A stretch of 64,000 nt of DNA from Niveibacterium sp. 24ML (GCF_026586805.1 NZ_JAPFHA010000009.1:1-64000); one strand, 5' to 3'; positions 53,139 to 63,184 are shown, counted from the stretch's first letter. Notes: a model not told the origin generated them from the sequence alone. A program made the numbers and translations.

Positions 53139-54095
53139 TCAGCCGGCTTTGCGGAACATGCCGATCACGCGGCTGGCCGCGGTAACGCCGATCAGCACCA
53201 GCGCGCCCGCGAGCACGCCGATGAGGCCATCGAGCAGGGTCGGGGTCACCGCCGCCAGTGCGCCACCAATGCCCGGCACGCCACCTGCGACCTGGGCAAG
53301 GTGTTCGACCGCGTGATGGGCGGCCGGCAGGCCATGCACCAGGATTCCACCACCCACCAGGAACATCGCGATCGTGCCGACGACCGCGAGCGCCTTCATC
53401 AGATACGGCGCGGCGCCAAGCAAAGCGCGGCCGAGCGCGCGCTTGCCCGCGGCCCAGGCACTTGAAGCGGCGTCTTTCATCAGGTGAAGGCCCATGTCGT
53501 CGAGCTTCACGATGGCTGCGACAAGGCCATACACCCCGACGGTCATGATCAGCGCGATGCCGGCCACCACGGCTACCCGCGACATGAAGACGGCGTCCTG
53601 CACTGTGCCGAGTGCGATCACGATGATTTCCGCCGAAAGCACGAAGTCGGTGCGGATGGCGCCGGCGATCTTGTCTTTCTCGAACGCCACCATGTCGACC
53701 GATTCGGCGCTCAGCGCGGCGACCTCGGCGGCGTGCGCAGCGGCATCGTCATGGGCACTGTGCAGGTACTTGTGGGCGAGCTTCTCAAAGCCCTCGAAGC
53801 ACAGGTAGGCGCCGCCGATCATCAGCAGCGGGGTGATCGCCCAGGGCAACAGGGCCGACAGCGCGAGTGCCGAGGGCACCAGGATCAGCTTGTTGCGAAA
53901 CGAGCCCTTGGCAACGGCCCAGACAACCGGCAATTCGCGTTCCGCACGCACGCCCGAAACCTGTTCGGCGTTCAGGGCCAGGTCGTCGCCCAGCACGCCG
54001 GCGGTCTTGCGGGCGGCCACTTTGGTCATCGCGGCGACGTCATCCAGTACAGAAGCGATGTCGTCGAGCAGGGTGAGGAGGCTGGCGCCGGCCAT
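53139..54095 (-). CDS. DUF808 family membrane protein (YedI-like)
   Basis: A 318-aa inner-membrane protein. MAGASLLTLLDDIASVLDDVAAMTKVAARKTAGVLGDDLALNAEQVSG at the N-terminus is the family hallmark, followed by about six hydrophobic segments, with HSAHDDAAAHA and KDKIAGAIRTDFVLSAEIIVIALG in between. The family is widespread but its function is unknown. No strong ribosome site is seen. Confidence 0.9.
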   Translation of the reverse strand: MAGASLLTLLDDIASVLDDVAAMTKVAARKTAGVLGDDLALNAEQVSGVRAERELPVVWAVAKGSFRNKLILVPSALALSALLPWAITPLLMIGGAYLCFEGFEKLAHKYLHSAHDDAAAHAAEVAALSAESVDMVAFEKDKIAGAIRTDFVLSAEIIVIALGTVQDAVFMSRVAVVAGIALIMTVGVYGLVAAIVKLDDMGLHLMKDAASSAWAAGKRALGRALLGAAPYLMKALAVVGTIAMFLVGGGILVHGLPAAHHAVEHLAQVAGGVPGIGGALAAVTPTLLDGLIGVLAGALVLIGVTAASRVIGMFRKAG

Positions 54096-54241
54096 TTCGG
54101 AATCCGTTGTGTTGAAAGAGGCGTGATGAAACCAGAAATCGCTGCTTGCTGCACGCGTTTGTGGCGCAATTTCAAAGCCTTGCAGCGATCTGCCGGTTGC
54201 TGTTTGCCGTGATGGATGCTTGAATGTGACGTTTCATATTG

Positions 54242-54259
54242 CTGTCACAAATCTGCGGC
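54242..54259 (+). promoter_or_regulatory. Pho-box-like site upstream of pstS
   Basis: CTGTCACAAATCTGCGGC: the first half matches the PhoB half-site CTGTCA(C/T) exactly, the second (CTGCGGC) only in part. It lies about 70 bases before the pstS start, where a PhoB site is expected. Confidence 0.5.
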
Positions 54260-54329
54260 ATCCTCCATCGCATTGGGTTCCAGCCGCCCCCGCGGTCACG
54301 GGCCTTGATGCAAACCTTTGGAGAATTCA

Positions 54330-55319
54330 ATGCGTTCAATGAACAAGACCATTATTGCCTCGGCCTGTTTCGCTTTGCTCGCGACAGCCGCTCACGCTCA
54401 GTCGATGGTGAAGGTTGACGGTTCCAGCACCGTGTTCCCGGTGACCGAAGCGGTGGCGGAGGACTTCCAGAAGTCGACCAAGGGTGCGGTCAAGGTGACG
54501 GTGGGGATCTCGGGTACCGGCGGTGGTTTCAAGAAGTTCTGCCGTGGCGAGATCGACGTCGCGAACGCTTCGCGCCCGATCCTGAAGAAGGAAATGGACG
54601 ATTGCGCCAAGGCCGGCATCAAGTACTACGAAATGCCGGTGGCTTTTGATGCACTGACGGTGGTGGTGAACCCGAAGAGCAAGATCACCCAGCTGACCGT
54701 GGCCCAGCTCAAGGCCATGTGGGAGCCGGGTGCGCAAGGCAAGGTGGCGACCTGGAACCAGATCGACCCGTCGTTCGGCGATGGCAAGCTCAAGCTGTTC
54801 GGGCCGGGCTCGGATTCGGGCACCTTCGACTACTTCACCGAGGCGGTGAACGGCAAATCGAAGGCTTCGCGCGGCGACTACACCGCATCGGAAGACGATA
54901 ACGTGCTGGTGCAGGGCGTTTCGCGTGACGTGAATGCGCTGGGCTACTTCGGCTACGCCTACTACGTCGAGAACAAGAACAAGCTCAAGGCGGTGGCAGT
55001 TGTCAATTCGAAGGGCAAGGCCGTGTTGCCCTCGGAGCAGTCGGTGATCGACGGTTCCTACAACCCGCTTGCGCGCCCGATCTTCATCTATGTGAATGAG
55101 AAGTCGCTTGAGCGTGCGGAAATCCGCCAGTTCGTCGAGTTCTACATGAAGAACGGCGCCAAGCTGGCCTCGGAAGTGAAGTACGTGCCGCTGCCGGCGA
55201 AGGCTTACACCTCGAACCTGGAGCACGTCGCGAAGAAGAAGATTGGCACGGTGTTCGGTGGCGAGGCCGAAGTGGGTGTGACGATCGAAGAGCTGATCGC
55301 CCGCGAAGCCAAGCTCTAA
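54330..55319 (+). CDS. pstS: Phosphate-binding periplasmic protein PstS
   Basis: Periplasmic phosphate-binding protein of the high-affinity Pst ABC importer, 329 aa. Signal peptide about 1-23 (ending AHA). [45 protein letters not shown] and [17 protein letters not shown] contain the residues binding the phosphate ion. The start ATG 54330 has GGAG 8 bases upstream. First gene of pstSCAB. Confidence 0.95.
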   Translation: MRSMNKTIIASACFALLATAAHAQSMVKVDGSSTVFPVTEAVAEDFQKSTKGAVKVTVGISGTGGGFKKFCRGEIDVANASRPILKKEMDDCAKAGIKYYEMPVAFDALTVVVNPKSKITQLTVAQLKAMWEPGAQGKVATWNQIDPSFGDGKLKLFGPGSDSGTFDYFTEAVNGKSKASRGDYTASEDDNVLVQGVSRDVNALGYFGYAYYVENKNKLKAVAVVNSKGKAVLPSEQSVIDGSYNPLARPIFIYVNEKSLERAEIRQFVEFYMKNGAKLASEVKYVPLPAKAYTSNLEHVAKKKIGTVFGGEAEVGVTIEELIAREAKL

Positions 55320-55388
55320 TTCCAGTCCGGCCTATCATGCCCGGGCGGCGCTGCTGCCCGGGCTGTTTTACGTTTAGTGGAGACCGCA

Positions 55389-56342
55389 GTGAATGCATCC
55401 CACACTTTGGCGCAGGGCAGCTCAATGCATGTAACAACCGTCAGCGATCGTCTATCGCGCAAGATTCTTCGCAACTCGAAGGAGCGGGCCATCGAGGCGC
55501 TGCTCTTCTTCGCCGCGTTCATCTCGGTGATGACCACGCTTGGCATCATCTGGGTGCTGGTGTCGGAGTCCTACCACTTCTTCGAACATGTGCCGGTGCT
55601 CTCTTTCCTGACCGACACGATGTGGACGCCGCTCTTTTCCGAGCCGCGCTATGGCATCCTGCCGCTCTTGATGGGCACGCTGACCACCTCGTTCGTGGCG
55701 CTGGCGGTTGCCATTCCGCTGGGCACGATCATCGCGATCTACCTGTCGGAGTTCGCCTCGCCGCGCGTTCGTGAAGTGGTCAAACCCTTCCTTGAGCTGC
55801 TGGGCGGCATTCCGACGATTGTTTACGGCTACTTCGCGGTCACCGTCATGTCGCCGGTGCTGCAGTACTTCTTCCCCGAACTGCCTGGCTTCACGATGCT
55901 GTCGGCGGGCCTGGTGATGGGTATTGCGATCATTCCCTACATCAGCTCCTTGTCGGAAGACGCGATGCGCGCGGTGCCGATGAGCCTGCGCGAGGGCGCC
56001 TACGCGATGGGCAGCACGCGCTTCCAGACCGCCGTGCGGGTGGTGCTGCCGGCCGCCATTTCGGGCGTGCTGTCGGCCTACATCCTGGGCATTTCGCGCG
56101 CGGTGGGCGAAACGATGATCGTGGCGGTCGCTGCCGGCATGCAGCCGAACTTCACGATGAACCCGGCCGAGCCGGCGCAAACGATCTCCGCCTACATCGT
56201 GCAGGTGGCAATGGGCGATCTGCCGCATGGCTCGATCGGCTACCAGTCGATCTTTGCCGCGGGCCTGAGCCTGATGCTCATGACGCTGTGCCTGAACATC
56301 CTCGGCCACTACATTCGTCGCCGCTATCACGCAACCTACTGA
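55389..56342 (+). CDS. pstC: Phosphate ABC transporter permease PstC
   Basis: Inner-membrane permease of 317 aa with six main hydrophobic segments. The BPD_transp_1 core shows GGIPTIVYGYFAVTVMSPVLQ and LREGAYAMGSTRFQTAVRVVLPAAISGVLSAYILGISRAVGET, the EAA-type loop contacting PstB. The start is uncertain: GTG 55389, with GGAG 8 bases upstream, is preferred over GTG 55377 and ATG 55425. Confidence 0.94.
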   Translation: MNASHTLAQGSSMHVTTVSDRLSRKILRNSKERAIEALLFFAAFISVMTTLGIIWVLVSESYHFFEHVPVLSFLTDTMWTPLFSEPRYGILPLLMGTLTTSFVALAVAIPLGTIIAIYLSEFASPRVREVVKPFLELLGGIPTIVYGYFAVTVMSPVLQYFFPELPGFTMLSAGLVMGIAIIPYISSLSEDAMRAVPMSLREGAYAMGSTRFQTAVRVVLPAAISGVLSAYILGISRAVGETMIVAVAAGMQPNFTMNPAEPAQTISAYIVQVAMGDLPHGSIGYQSIFAAGLSLMLMTLCLNILGHYIRRRYHATY

Positions 56343-56355
56343 GGCGGACCAGACC

Positions 56356-57279
56356 ATGGACAAAAAAGACCTTGAACTTGTGCGCGGCGTCATCAAGACC
56401 AATCGCCGCCTTGACGTGATCTTCGCAGCCGCCGGGTTCCTCGCGCTGATGATCGGTGTGCTGGCCTTCATCACCTTGTTTGCGCAGATGATTGCCACCG
56501 GCTGGGAGCGCCTGAATCCCGAGTTCTTCACCTCCTTCCCCTCACGGCGGGCCGCGAACGCGGGGATCCTTTCCGCGTGGGTGGGTTCCTTGTCGGTGAT
56601 GACGGTGACCGCGATTTCGGCGATTCCGGTTGGCATTGCGGCCGGGGTGTACCTGGAAGAGTACGCACCGCGCAACCTGCTGACCGACCTGATCGAGATC
56701 AACGTCTCGAACCTTGCCGGTGTGCCGTCGATTGTGTACGGGTTGCTCGCGCTGGGCGTGTTTGTGTATGCCTTCGGTTTTGGCCAGAGCATCCTCTCGG
56801 CTGGCCTGACCCTGGGCTTGCTGATCCTGCCGGTGGTGATCGTCTCAACCCGCGAGGCCTTGCGGGCGATTCCGGTGCACATCCGCGAGGGCGCCTACGG
56901 CGTGGGGGCCACGCGCTGGCAAGTGGTGCGCGATCACCTGGTGCCGTATTCCACGCCCGGCATCATGACCGGCGTGATCATCGGTATGTCCCGTGCGATC
57001 GGCGAAACCGCCCCGATCATCACGATCGGCGCGCTGACCTTCATCGCTTTCCTGCCGCCGACGCCGATTACCGGCGAAGCGCCGTACATCAATTTCGACT
57101 GGCTCTGGTCGGGCTTCACGGTGATGCCGATCCAGATGTTCAACTGGACGTCGCGCCCTGAAGAGGCCTTCCAGCAGAACGCGGCCGCCGCCGGCTTCAT
57201 CCTTGTGTTCATGACCCTGATGATGAACGCGGTTGCGATCTGGCTGCGTTACCGCCTGCGCAAGAGCATCTCCTGGTAA
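56356..57279 (+). CDS. pstA: Phosphate ABC transporter permease PstA
   Basis: Second inner-membrane permease of the Pst system, 307 aa, with six hydrophobic segments. [18 protein letters not shown] and [46 protein letters not shown] are the typical PstA segments, including the coupling loop. It begins 13 bases after pstC. Confidence 0.95.
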   Translation: MDKKDLELVRGVIKTNRRLDVIFAAAGFLALMIGVLAFITLFAQMIATGWERLNPEFFTSFPSRRAANAGILSAWVGSLSVMTVTAISAIPVGIAAGVYLEEYAPRNLLTDLIEINVSNLAGVPSIVYGLLALGVFVYAFGFGQSILSAGLTLGLLILPVVIVSTREALRAIPVHIREGAYGVGATRWQVVRDHLVPYSTPGIMTGVIIGMSRAIGETAPIITIGALTFIAFLPPTPITGEAPYINFDWLWSGFTVMPIQMFNWTSRPEEAFQQNAAAAGFILVFMTLMMNAVAIWLRYRLRKSISW

Positions 57280-57325
57280 GCCGAACGCCCGATTCACGAC
57301 TCCGCCAACGAGCAAAGACAATTTC

Positions 57326-58108
57326 ATGAATACGACCAACGTGAACCTGCCCACCAAGGCCGAGACCCGCGACTTCAGCTTCTACTACGGTGCCTTCCAG
57401 GCACTCAAATCGGTCAATCTGCCGGTGGTTGAAAAGCGCGTCACCGCACTGATCGGGCCTTCGGGCTGCGGCAAATCGACCCTGCTGCGCTGCTTCAATC
57501 GCATGCACGACCTCTACCCCGGCAACCGTTACGACGGCCAGATCGTGCTGCACCCGGACAACACCAACATCCTTGATCCGAAGGTCGACCCGATCGAAGT
57601 GCGGATGCGGATCGGCATGGTCTTCCAGAAGCCGAACCCCTTCCCGAAGTCGATCTACGAGAACGTTGCCTACGGCTTGAAGGTGCGTGGCGAAAAGAGC
57701 CGCAGCGTGCTTGACGGCAAGGTTGAAAGCGCGCTGCGTGGCGCGTCGCTCTGGAACGAGGTGAAGGACCGCCTGTTCCAGCCGGCGACTGCGCTTTCCG
57801 GTGGTCAGCAGCAGCGGCTGTGCATCGCGCGCTGCCTGGCGACCGATCCGGAACTGCTGCTGTTCGACGAGCCCACTTCGGCGCTGGACCCGATTGCAAC
57901 CGCCAACATCGAAGAACTGGTGACCGAACTGCGCGAGCGCGTGACGATCCTGATCGTGACGCACAACATGCAGCAGGCGGCGCGGGTTTCGGACTACACC
58001 GCCTACATGTACATCGGCGAGCTGATCGAATACGGCGCGACCGATGATGTGTTCATGCGCCCGACGAAGAAGGCGACCGAGGATTACATCACCGGGCGTT
58101 TTGGCTGA
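57326..58108 (+). CDS. pstB: Phosphate ABC transporter ATP-binding protein PstB
   Basis: ATPase of the Pst importer, 260 aa. Walker [10 protein letters not shown] (44-52), Q-loop [14 protein letters not shown], signature [17 protein letters not shown], Walker [14 protein letters not shown] and switch His in [16 protein letters not shown]. The C-terminus EYGATDDVF, then [15 protein letters not shown], is the PstB ending. A terminator follows, and no phoU gene is attached. Confidence 0.96.
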   Translation: MNTTNVNLPTKAETRDFSFYYGAFQALKSVNLPVVEKRVTALIGPSGCGKSTLLRCFNRMHDLYPGNRYDGQIVLHPDNTNILDPKVDPIEVRMRIGMVFQKPNPFPKSIYENVAYGLKVRGEKSRSVLDGKVESALRGASLWNEVKDRLFQPATALSGGQQQRLCIARCLATDPELLLFDEPTSALDPIATANIEELVTELRERVTILIVTHNMQQAARVSDYTAYMYIGELIEYGATDDVFMRPTKKATEDYITGRFG

Positions 58109-58150
58109 GCCGGCACCTTGCTGCCGGGGTGCGGGCACCCGAAGAACAAC

Positions 58151-58186
58151 GCAAAACGCGGCCCAGTGGCCGCGTTTTGCGTTTTT
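58151..58186 (+). terminator. Rho-independent terminator after pstB
   Basis: A perfect 13-bp stem (58151-58163 with 58168-58180) and 4-base loop, followed by GTTTTTG. It ends the pstSCAB operon and may also serve the convergent fpr gene. Confidence 0.92.
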
Positions 58187-58206
58187 GCGCCTTGCTGCAA
58201 AGCGAT

Positions 58207-58983
58207 TTACCAGCCATTTTCCAGAGCGATGTGCGCGGGGGCGCGCAAGCGGCTCAGGCGGTAGCCCATCTTCATCAATTGGCGGTGGGTGTCTTCAACC
58301 ATTGCCGGGCTGCCGCACAGCATGAAGCGTGAGCGTTTCGGGCTTAGCGCGATACCTGCCGCGCTTTCAAGGGCGCCGGTGGCGAGCAGGGCGGGTATGC
58401 GATCTCGCAGGCCCGGGAATGCCGCTTCGCGGGTGACGACGGGCAGGTAGCAAAACGCGGCACGGCGGTTTTCGAACAAGGGGTGATCGGGGGCGGGTTC
58501 CAGCCCCCCGCGGTAAGCGAGTTCAGATGATTCGCGCACGCCGTGCACCAGCACAATCCGCTCGAAGCGCTCCCAGGTGGCCGGGTCACGCAGGATAGAG
58601 ACAAACGGAGCGAGCCCGGTGCCGGTGGCCAGCAGCCACAGATCGGTGCCATCGACAAAACGGTCGATCGTCAGGAAGCCTTGAGGTGCTTTGTCCAGTT
58701 GCAGGGTATCGCCGGGTTTGAGCGGCCAGAGCGCGCTGGAGAACGGCCCGCCTTCGATGCGGACGACGAGGAACTCCAGTTCATCGTCCCACGCGGCAGA
58801 GCACATCGAAAACGCGCGCCCGAGGCGGCCGTTGCCGGGCACTGCGATGCTCAGCCGTGCGAACTGTCCGGGCGTGAAACGGAAACCGCGCGGGCGGGTG
58901 ATCCGCAATGTGCGCTGGCGAGCGCTCCAGTCGTGGATGTGCGTGATTGTTTCAAGGGTGAAGCGTGGGTCGTCGATCTCCAT
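58207..58983 (-). CDS. fpr: Ferredoxin/flavodoxin-NADP reductase
   Basis: FAD-containing reductase of 258 aa linking NADPH with ferredoxin or flavodoxin. GQFARLSIAVPGNGRLGRAFSMCSA is the FAD-binding region (RxYS-like motif as RAFS), LATGTGLAPFVSILRDP binds NADPH, FMLCGSPAMVEDTHRQLMKMGY is the conserved C-terminal region, and the protein ends in a Trp-containing tail (ENGW). Length matches bacterial Fpr. GGGAGG is upstream of the ATG. Confidence 0.92.
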   Translation of the reverse strand: MEIDDPRFTLETITHIHDWSARQRTLRITRPRGFRFTPGQFARLSIAVPGNGRLGRAFSMCSAAWDDELEFLVVRIEGGPFSSALWPLKPGDTLQLDKAPQGFLTIDRFVDGTDLWLLATGTGLAPFVSILRDPATWERFERIVLVHGVRESSELAYRGGLEPAPDHPLFENRRAAFCYLPVVTREAAFPGLRDRIPALLATGALESAAGIALSPKRSRFMLCGSPAMVEDTHRQLMKMGYRLSRLRAPAHIALENGW

Positions 58984-59087
58984 CGGGGTCTGCCTCCCGA
59001 ATGGTTGACGGAAATACTCGGGAATTGTTCCCTTCCTGCCTGCGATGCGCGTCGGGCCTGCGGGCTCCGACGCGCGCTGGGCGTTTG

Positions 59088-61580
59088 TCAGATGAACAGC
59101 GTGGTACCCGACTCCGCCGCTTCGCCAAGGAAGGCCGCAACGCCGCCCAGCTCCACACCGTCGATCAGCTCTTCCTTGCGGATGCCCATCACGTCCATCG
59201 ACATGTTGCAGGCGATCAGCTGGGCGCCGCCCTCGACCAGGTTGTGCAGCAGCGCGGTCGGAGTTTCAACGCCCTTTTGCCGCATCACGGTGCGGATCAG
59301 CCATGCGCCCATGCCGGCGAAGTTCATCTTCGAGATGGAGTTCAGCTTTTCAGTGCCGGCCGGCATCATGGCGCCGAACATCTTGTCCATGAAGGGCTTG
59401 CTGAGCGCGGGGGCATCCGGCCGACGCAAGACGTTGAGGCCCCAGAAGGTGAAGAAGATGCTGACCGGCTTGCCCATCGCCAGCGCGCCGTTGGCGATGA
59501 TCAGACTGGCCATGACCTTGTCGAGGTCGCCGCTGAAAACGACCAGCGTGGTCTTGTCGCGCACCGGCTGCGTGGCGATGGGTGCGAGCGCGGTGGCTGG
59601 CGCCTCCTTGCCCTTGCGGATCAGTACCGTCACCAGGCCCTTCTCGGTTTCGACCGCCAGCACTTCATTTCCGGTCTTCTTCGCCCAGGCTCGGATATCA
59701 CGGCCGAAGGCGGGGTCGGAGGCGGTGACTTCAAGCAGTTCGCCCGCACCCATCGCTTCGACTGCACGGTAGGTTTTCATGATCGGGCCGGGGCATTGCA
59801 GGCCGACCGCGTTGAGCGTGTGGCGGTTGCCGGCCTGGGCCACGATGGCGCAGCGTCCGCCGCGCTCGGCTTCGATCTCGGCCGGGTCGCGGCGTTTGAT
59901 GTCTTCGTAGTCGAAGATGTCCGGGTTTGATTGCTTGTCGATCGCCCAGGCGTAGGTTTTGTAACCGCCGGAGAGGTTGCGCACATCGGAAAAGCCCGCC
60001 TGCTTGAGGATGCGGTAGGCGAGGTAGCCACGCAGGCCGATCTGGCAGAACACCACGGTGGGCTTGGCCGGGTCGAGTTCGCCAAGGCGCTCTCGCAGGG
60101 TGTTGACGTCGATGTGGCGGGCGCCGCGGATCGTGCCGAGTTCGAATTCCTCTGCGGTGCGCACGTCGATGAGCTGGATCGCCGCGGGCTCGAGCGCCTG
60201 CAGCGCGCGCCAGTCGAGCACCGCGTGCGAGCCGTTGAGCACGTTGCTGGCGACGTAGCCGGCGATGTTCACCGGGTCCTTGGCCGATCCGAACGGCGGC
60301 GCGTAGGCGAGTTCCAGCTCGGTCAGGTCTTCCACGCTCATGCCGGCATGGATGGCGGTGGCGATCACGTCGATGCGCTTGTCGGCGCCATCCGCGCCCA
60401 CCGCTTGCGCGCCCAGCACCTTGCCGTCGGGTGCGTAGAGCAGCTTGAGGCTGATCTGTTTGGCGCCCGGGTAATAGCTGGCGTGCGATCCGCCGTGGGT
60501 GATCGTGCTGCGGTAGTCGATGCCGGCGGCAATGAGTTGCTTTTCGTTGAGGCCGGTCGAGGCGGCCGCGAGGTCGAAGGCCTTGAGGATCGCCGTACCC
60601 AGCGTGCCGCGGTAGGCGTGCTGGTTTCCGCGCAGCATGTTGTCCGCCGCGATGCGGCCCTGGCGGTTTGCGGGGCCGGCAAGCGGAATCAGCGCCTGGC
60701 GGCCGTTGAGCGTTTGCGTCACCTCGATCGCGTCGCCCACCGCGTAGATCGCTTCGTCCGAGGTCTGCAGGTATTGATTCACCTTGATGCCGCCGCTGGC
60801 GCCAAGTTCGAGCCCCGCGGCGCGTGCGAGCGTGGTTTCCGGCCGCACGCCGATTGCCAGCACAACCACGTCCGCTTGCAGCCGCTTGCCGCTTTGCAGG
60901 TAGACCACCGTGTGATCGGACTTGTCTTCGAAGCGCTCGATCTTGTCGGCGAGGTAAAGCTCGACGTTCTTCTCGCGCATGTGGGCATGCACGATCGCCG
61001 CCATCTCATAGTCGAGCGGCGCGAGGATCTGGTCCGCGCCTTCGACCAGGGTGGTGAAGAGTCCGCGTTCGTGGAAGTTCTCTGCCACTTCGATGCCGAT
61101 GTAACCACCGCCGATCACCACCGCGCGGCGCGGCTGCGCGGCCTTGAGGTGATCCATGATCCGGTCGAGGTCGGGGATGTTGCGCAGGCCGAATACGCGT
61201 TTGCTTTCGATGCCCGGCAGCTTCGGCCGCAATGGCTCGGCGCCTGGCGAGAGCAGCAGGCGGTCGTAGGCTTCGTCGTATTCCTCGCCGCTGGCCAGGT
61301 TGCGCAGGCGCACGGACTTGGCGGCGCGGTCGATCGCGATCGCCTCGGTGCGGCTGCGCACATCCACCCGGTAGCGCGCCTCGAAGGCCTCTTCGCTGGT
61401 CACCAGCAGTTGTTCGCGCTCGGCGATCGCGCCGGAGAGGTGGTAGGGCAAGCCGCAGTTGGCAAAGCTGATGTAAGGGCCGCGCTCAACCATCACGATT
61501 TGCGCGGACTCGTCGTTACGACGCAGGCGGGCAGCGGCCGTGGCGCCACCGGCGACGCCTCCGATGATGACGATCTTCAT
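59088..61580 (-). CDS. CoA-disulfide reductase-type flavoprotein fused to rhodanese, TusA and DsrE2 domains
   Basis: An 830-aa multidomain protein for sulfane-sulfur chemistry. Residues 1-445: pyridine-nucleotide-disulfide reductase with IIGGVAGGATAAARLRR (FAD), catalytic Cys42 in FANCGLPY, and VIGGGYIGIEVAEN for NAD(P)H. 460-545: rhodanese with VVFCQIGLRG (Cys512). 585-660: TusA-like with LNAVGLQCPGPIMK (Cys596). About 670-830: DsrE2-like, FSGDLDKVMASLIIANGALAMG ending in a Cys-containing segment LIACNMSMDVMG. Known relatives reduce CoA persulfide or polysulfide. GGAG lies 9 bases before ATG 61580. Confidence 0.94.
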   Translation of the reverse strand: MKIVIIGGVAGGATAAARLRRNDESAQIVMVERGPYISFANCGLPYHLSGAIAEREQLLVTSEEAFEARYRVDVRSRTEAIAIDRAAKSVRLRNLASGEEYDEAYDRLLLSPGAEPLRPKLPGIESKRVFGLRNIPDLDRIMDHLKAAQPRRAVVIGGGYIGIEVAENFHERGLFTTLVEGADQILAPLDYEMAAIVHAHMREKNVELYLADKIERFEDKSDHTVVYLQSGKRLQADVVVLAIGVRPETTLARAAGLELGASGGIKVNQYLQTSDEAIYAVGDAIEVTQTLNGRQALIPLAGPANRQGRIAADNMLRGNQHAYRGTLGTAILKAFDLAAASTGLNEKQLIAAGIDYRSTITHGGSHASYYPGAKQISLKLLYAPDGKVLGAQAVGADGADKRIDVIATAIHAGMSVEDLTELELAYAPPFGSAKDPVNIAGYVASNVLNGSHAVLDWRALQALEPAAIQLIDVRTAEEFELGTIRGARHIDVNTLRERLGELDPAKPTVVFCQIGLRGYLAYRILKQAGFSDVRNLSGGYKTYAWAIDKQSNPDIFDYEDIKRRDPAEIEAERGGRCAIVAQAGNRHTLNAVGLQCPGPIMKTYRAVEAMGAGELLEVTASDPAFGRDIRAWAKKTGNEVLAVETEKGLVTVLIRKGKEAPATALAPIATQPVRDKTTLVVFSGDLDKVMASLIIANGALAMGKPVSIFFTFWGLNVLRRPDAPALSKPFMDKMFGAMMPAGTEKLNSISKMNFAGMGAWLIRTVMRQKGVETPTALLHNLVEGGAQLIACNMSMDVMGIRKEELIDGVELGGVAAFLGEAAESGTTLFI

Positions 61581-61595
61581 GAGGGGATCTCCAGG

Positions 61596-61620
61596 CTAAA
61601 TGGATTCTAAATAACTAAAT
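61596..61620. promoter_or_regulatory. Three CTAAAT repeats upstream of the CoA-disulfide reductase gene
   Basis: CTAAAT occurs at 61596-61601, 61607-61612 and 61615-61620, a direct repeat cluster in the short divergent region. It could be the site of a sulfur-responsive repressor, by inference only. Confidence 0.4.
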
Positions 61621-61699
61621 AGCGATGGACGGATTTTAGATCGGCCCAGGCAGCATCGGTGCACCGATTCGATAGAATTTCCAAAAAGCTTTATAGCTA

Positions 61700-61713
61700 T
61701 TGGGCTATATCAA
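61700..61713 (+). promoter_or_regulatory. Possible FNR/Anr site upstream of ccoG
   Basis: TTGGGCTATATCAA matches the FNR consensus TTGAT-N4-ATCAA at 8 of 10 positions and lies about 55 bases before the ccoG start. Oxygen control of ccoG would fit its role. Confidence 0.4.
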
Positions 61714-61768
61714 AAGTCGCTGCTGCGGGCGCCGCAAGAATTGCGAAAACTTCAACGTGCGAGCGGTC

Positions 61769-63184
61769 ATGAGCAAGGCAAAGTCTGTTGTGGTTCCGAT
61801 TGCGCCGGCCGGCAAAGCGGGTGAGGAGCAGGCGCTTTACGAGGTGCGACGCAAGGTCTATCCGCGTGCAGTGAGCGGCATCTTTGCTCGCTGGCGCTGG
61901 GCGATGGTCTGGTTCACGCAGCTCTTGTTCTACGGTTTGGCATGGGTGCAGTGGAACGGCCGCCAGGCGGTCCTGTTCCACCTCACCGAGCGCAAGTTCT
62001 ACCTGTTCGGATGGGTGTTCTGGCCGCAGGACGTGTTCTACCTGACCGTGCTGCTGATCATCTGCGCGTACTCGCTCTTCCTCTTCACTGCGGTGGCAGG
62101 GCGGCTGTGGTGCGGCTATGCCTGCCCGCAGACGGTCTACACCGAGCTCTTCCTCTGGATCGAACGCAAGATCGAAGGCGACCGCGCCAAGCGGATGAAG
62201 CTGGACAACGCGGCCCCCAGCGTCGCGAAGTACGCGACCAAGGCGGCCAAGTTCGGCGCCTGGGGGCTGCTGGCTGTGTGGACCGGCATCACCTTCGTCG
62301 GCTACTTCTCGCCGATCCGCGAGCTGATCCCGAACATTCCTTTTGGTCTGGGCGGGTGGGAGATGTTCTGGATCGTCTTCTACTCGACCTTCACCTACCT
62401 CATGGCCGGTGTGATGCGCGAGCAGGTGTGCAAGTACATGTGTCCCTACGCGCGCTTCCAGGGCGTGATGTTCGACCCGGACACGCTGGTCATCACCTAC
62501 GACCCGGAACGGGGCGAGCCGCGCGGCGCCAAACGGAAGAACACCGAGCAGAAACTGGGCGACTGTGTGGACTGCGGCATCTGCGTGCAGGTGTGTCCGA
62601 CCGGCATCGATATCCGCAACGGTCTTCAGTACGAGTGCATCGGTTGCGCCGCGTGCATTGATGCCTGTGATCAGGTGATGGACAAGGTGGGCTCGCCGCG
62701 CGGCCTGATCCGCTACACCACCGAGAACGCGATGAAACAGCACTGGGGCATGCGCGATGTGCTGCGCCATGTGGTGCGCCCCCGCGTGCTGGTGTACTCG
62801 TCGGTGCTGCTGGCGATCATCGCCGCCGCCGCGTGGTCGCTTGCCCATCGCGAGACGCTGCGCGTGGATGTGATCCGCGATCGCACCACGCTGTCACGCG
62901 AGGTCGAGGGTGGCCTGATCGAGAACATCTACACCCTGCAGATGATGAACATGGCCGAAGCGGGGCGTCGAGTTCGACTGGAAGTTTCGGGAATCGAGGG
63001 CATCACGCTGGTGGAAGGCCCGAGTTTCGACCTCGCGCCGTCAGGCAACAAGGCGGTCACGATTCATGTGCGTGTGCCGGTCGACGCCGCGCCGAAGGGC
63101 TCGCACAAAATCGTGTTCGACATTCGCAGTGATGAAGGGCAGGAACTGAGACTGCGCGAAAAGGCCAGTTTCATGATGCCCTGA
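61769..63184 (+). CDS. ccoG: Cytochrome c oxidase accessory protein CcoG (FixG)
   Basis: A 471-aa inner-membrane iron-sulfur protein needed for assembly of cbb3-type cytochrome oxidase, involved in copper reduction. About five N-terminal hydrophobic segments surround WCGYACPQTVYTELF; then a ferredoxin domain with CVDCGICVQVCPTGIDIR and CIGCAACIDACDQVM, two sets of four Cys for [4Fe-4S] clusters; and a C-terminal Ig-like IG_FixG domain (about 370-471). The start ATG 61769 is chosen by alignment to the family; the frame opens upstream. The ccoN-P operon is not in the window. Confidence 0.95.
   Translation: MSKAKSVVVPIAPAGKAGEEQALYEVRRKVYPRAVSGIFARWRWAMVWFTQLLFYGLAWVQWNGRQAVLFHLTERKFYLFGWVFWPQDVFYLTVLLIICAYSLFLFTAVAGRLWCGYACPQTVYTELFLWIERKIEGDRAKRMKLDNAAPSVAKYATKAAKFGAWGLLAVWTGITFVGYFSPIRELIPNIPFGLGGWEMFWIVFYSTFTYLMAGVMREQVCKYMCPYARFQGVMFDPDTLVITYDPERGEPRGAKRKNTEQKLGDCVDCGICVQVCPTGIDIRNGLQYECIGCAACIDACDQVMDKVGSPRGLIRYTTENAMKQHWGMRDVLRHVVRPRVLVYSSVLLAIIAAAAWSLAHRETLRVDVIRDRTTLSREVEGGLIENIYTLQMMNMAEAGRRVRLEVSGIEGITLVEGPSFDLAPSGNKAVTIHVRVPVDAAPKGSHKIVFDIRSDEGQELRLREKASFMMP

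Noticed and set aside
59931-61610. 559-codon plus-strand frame over the CoA-disulfide reductase gene
   Set aside because: Antisense shadow; the opposite frame has all catalytic motifs.
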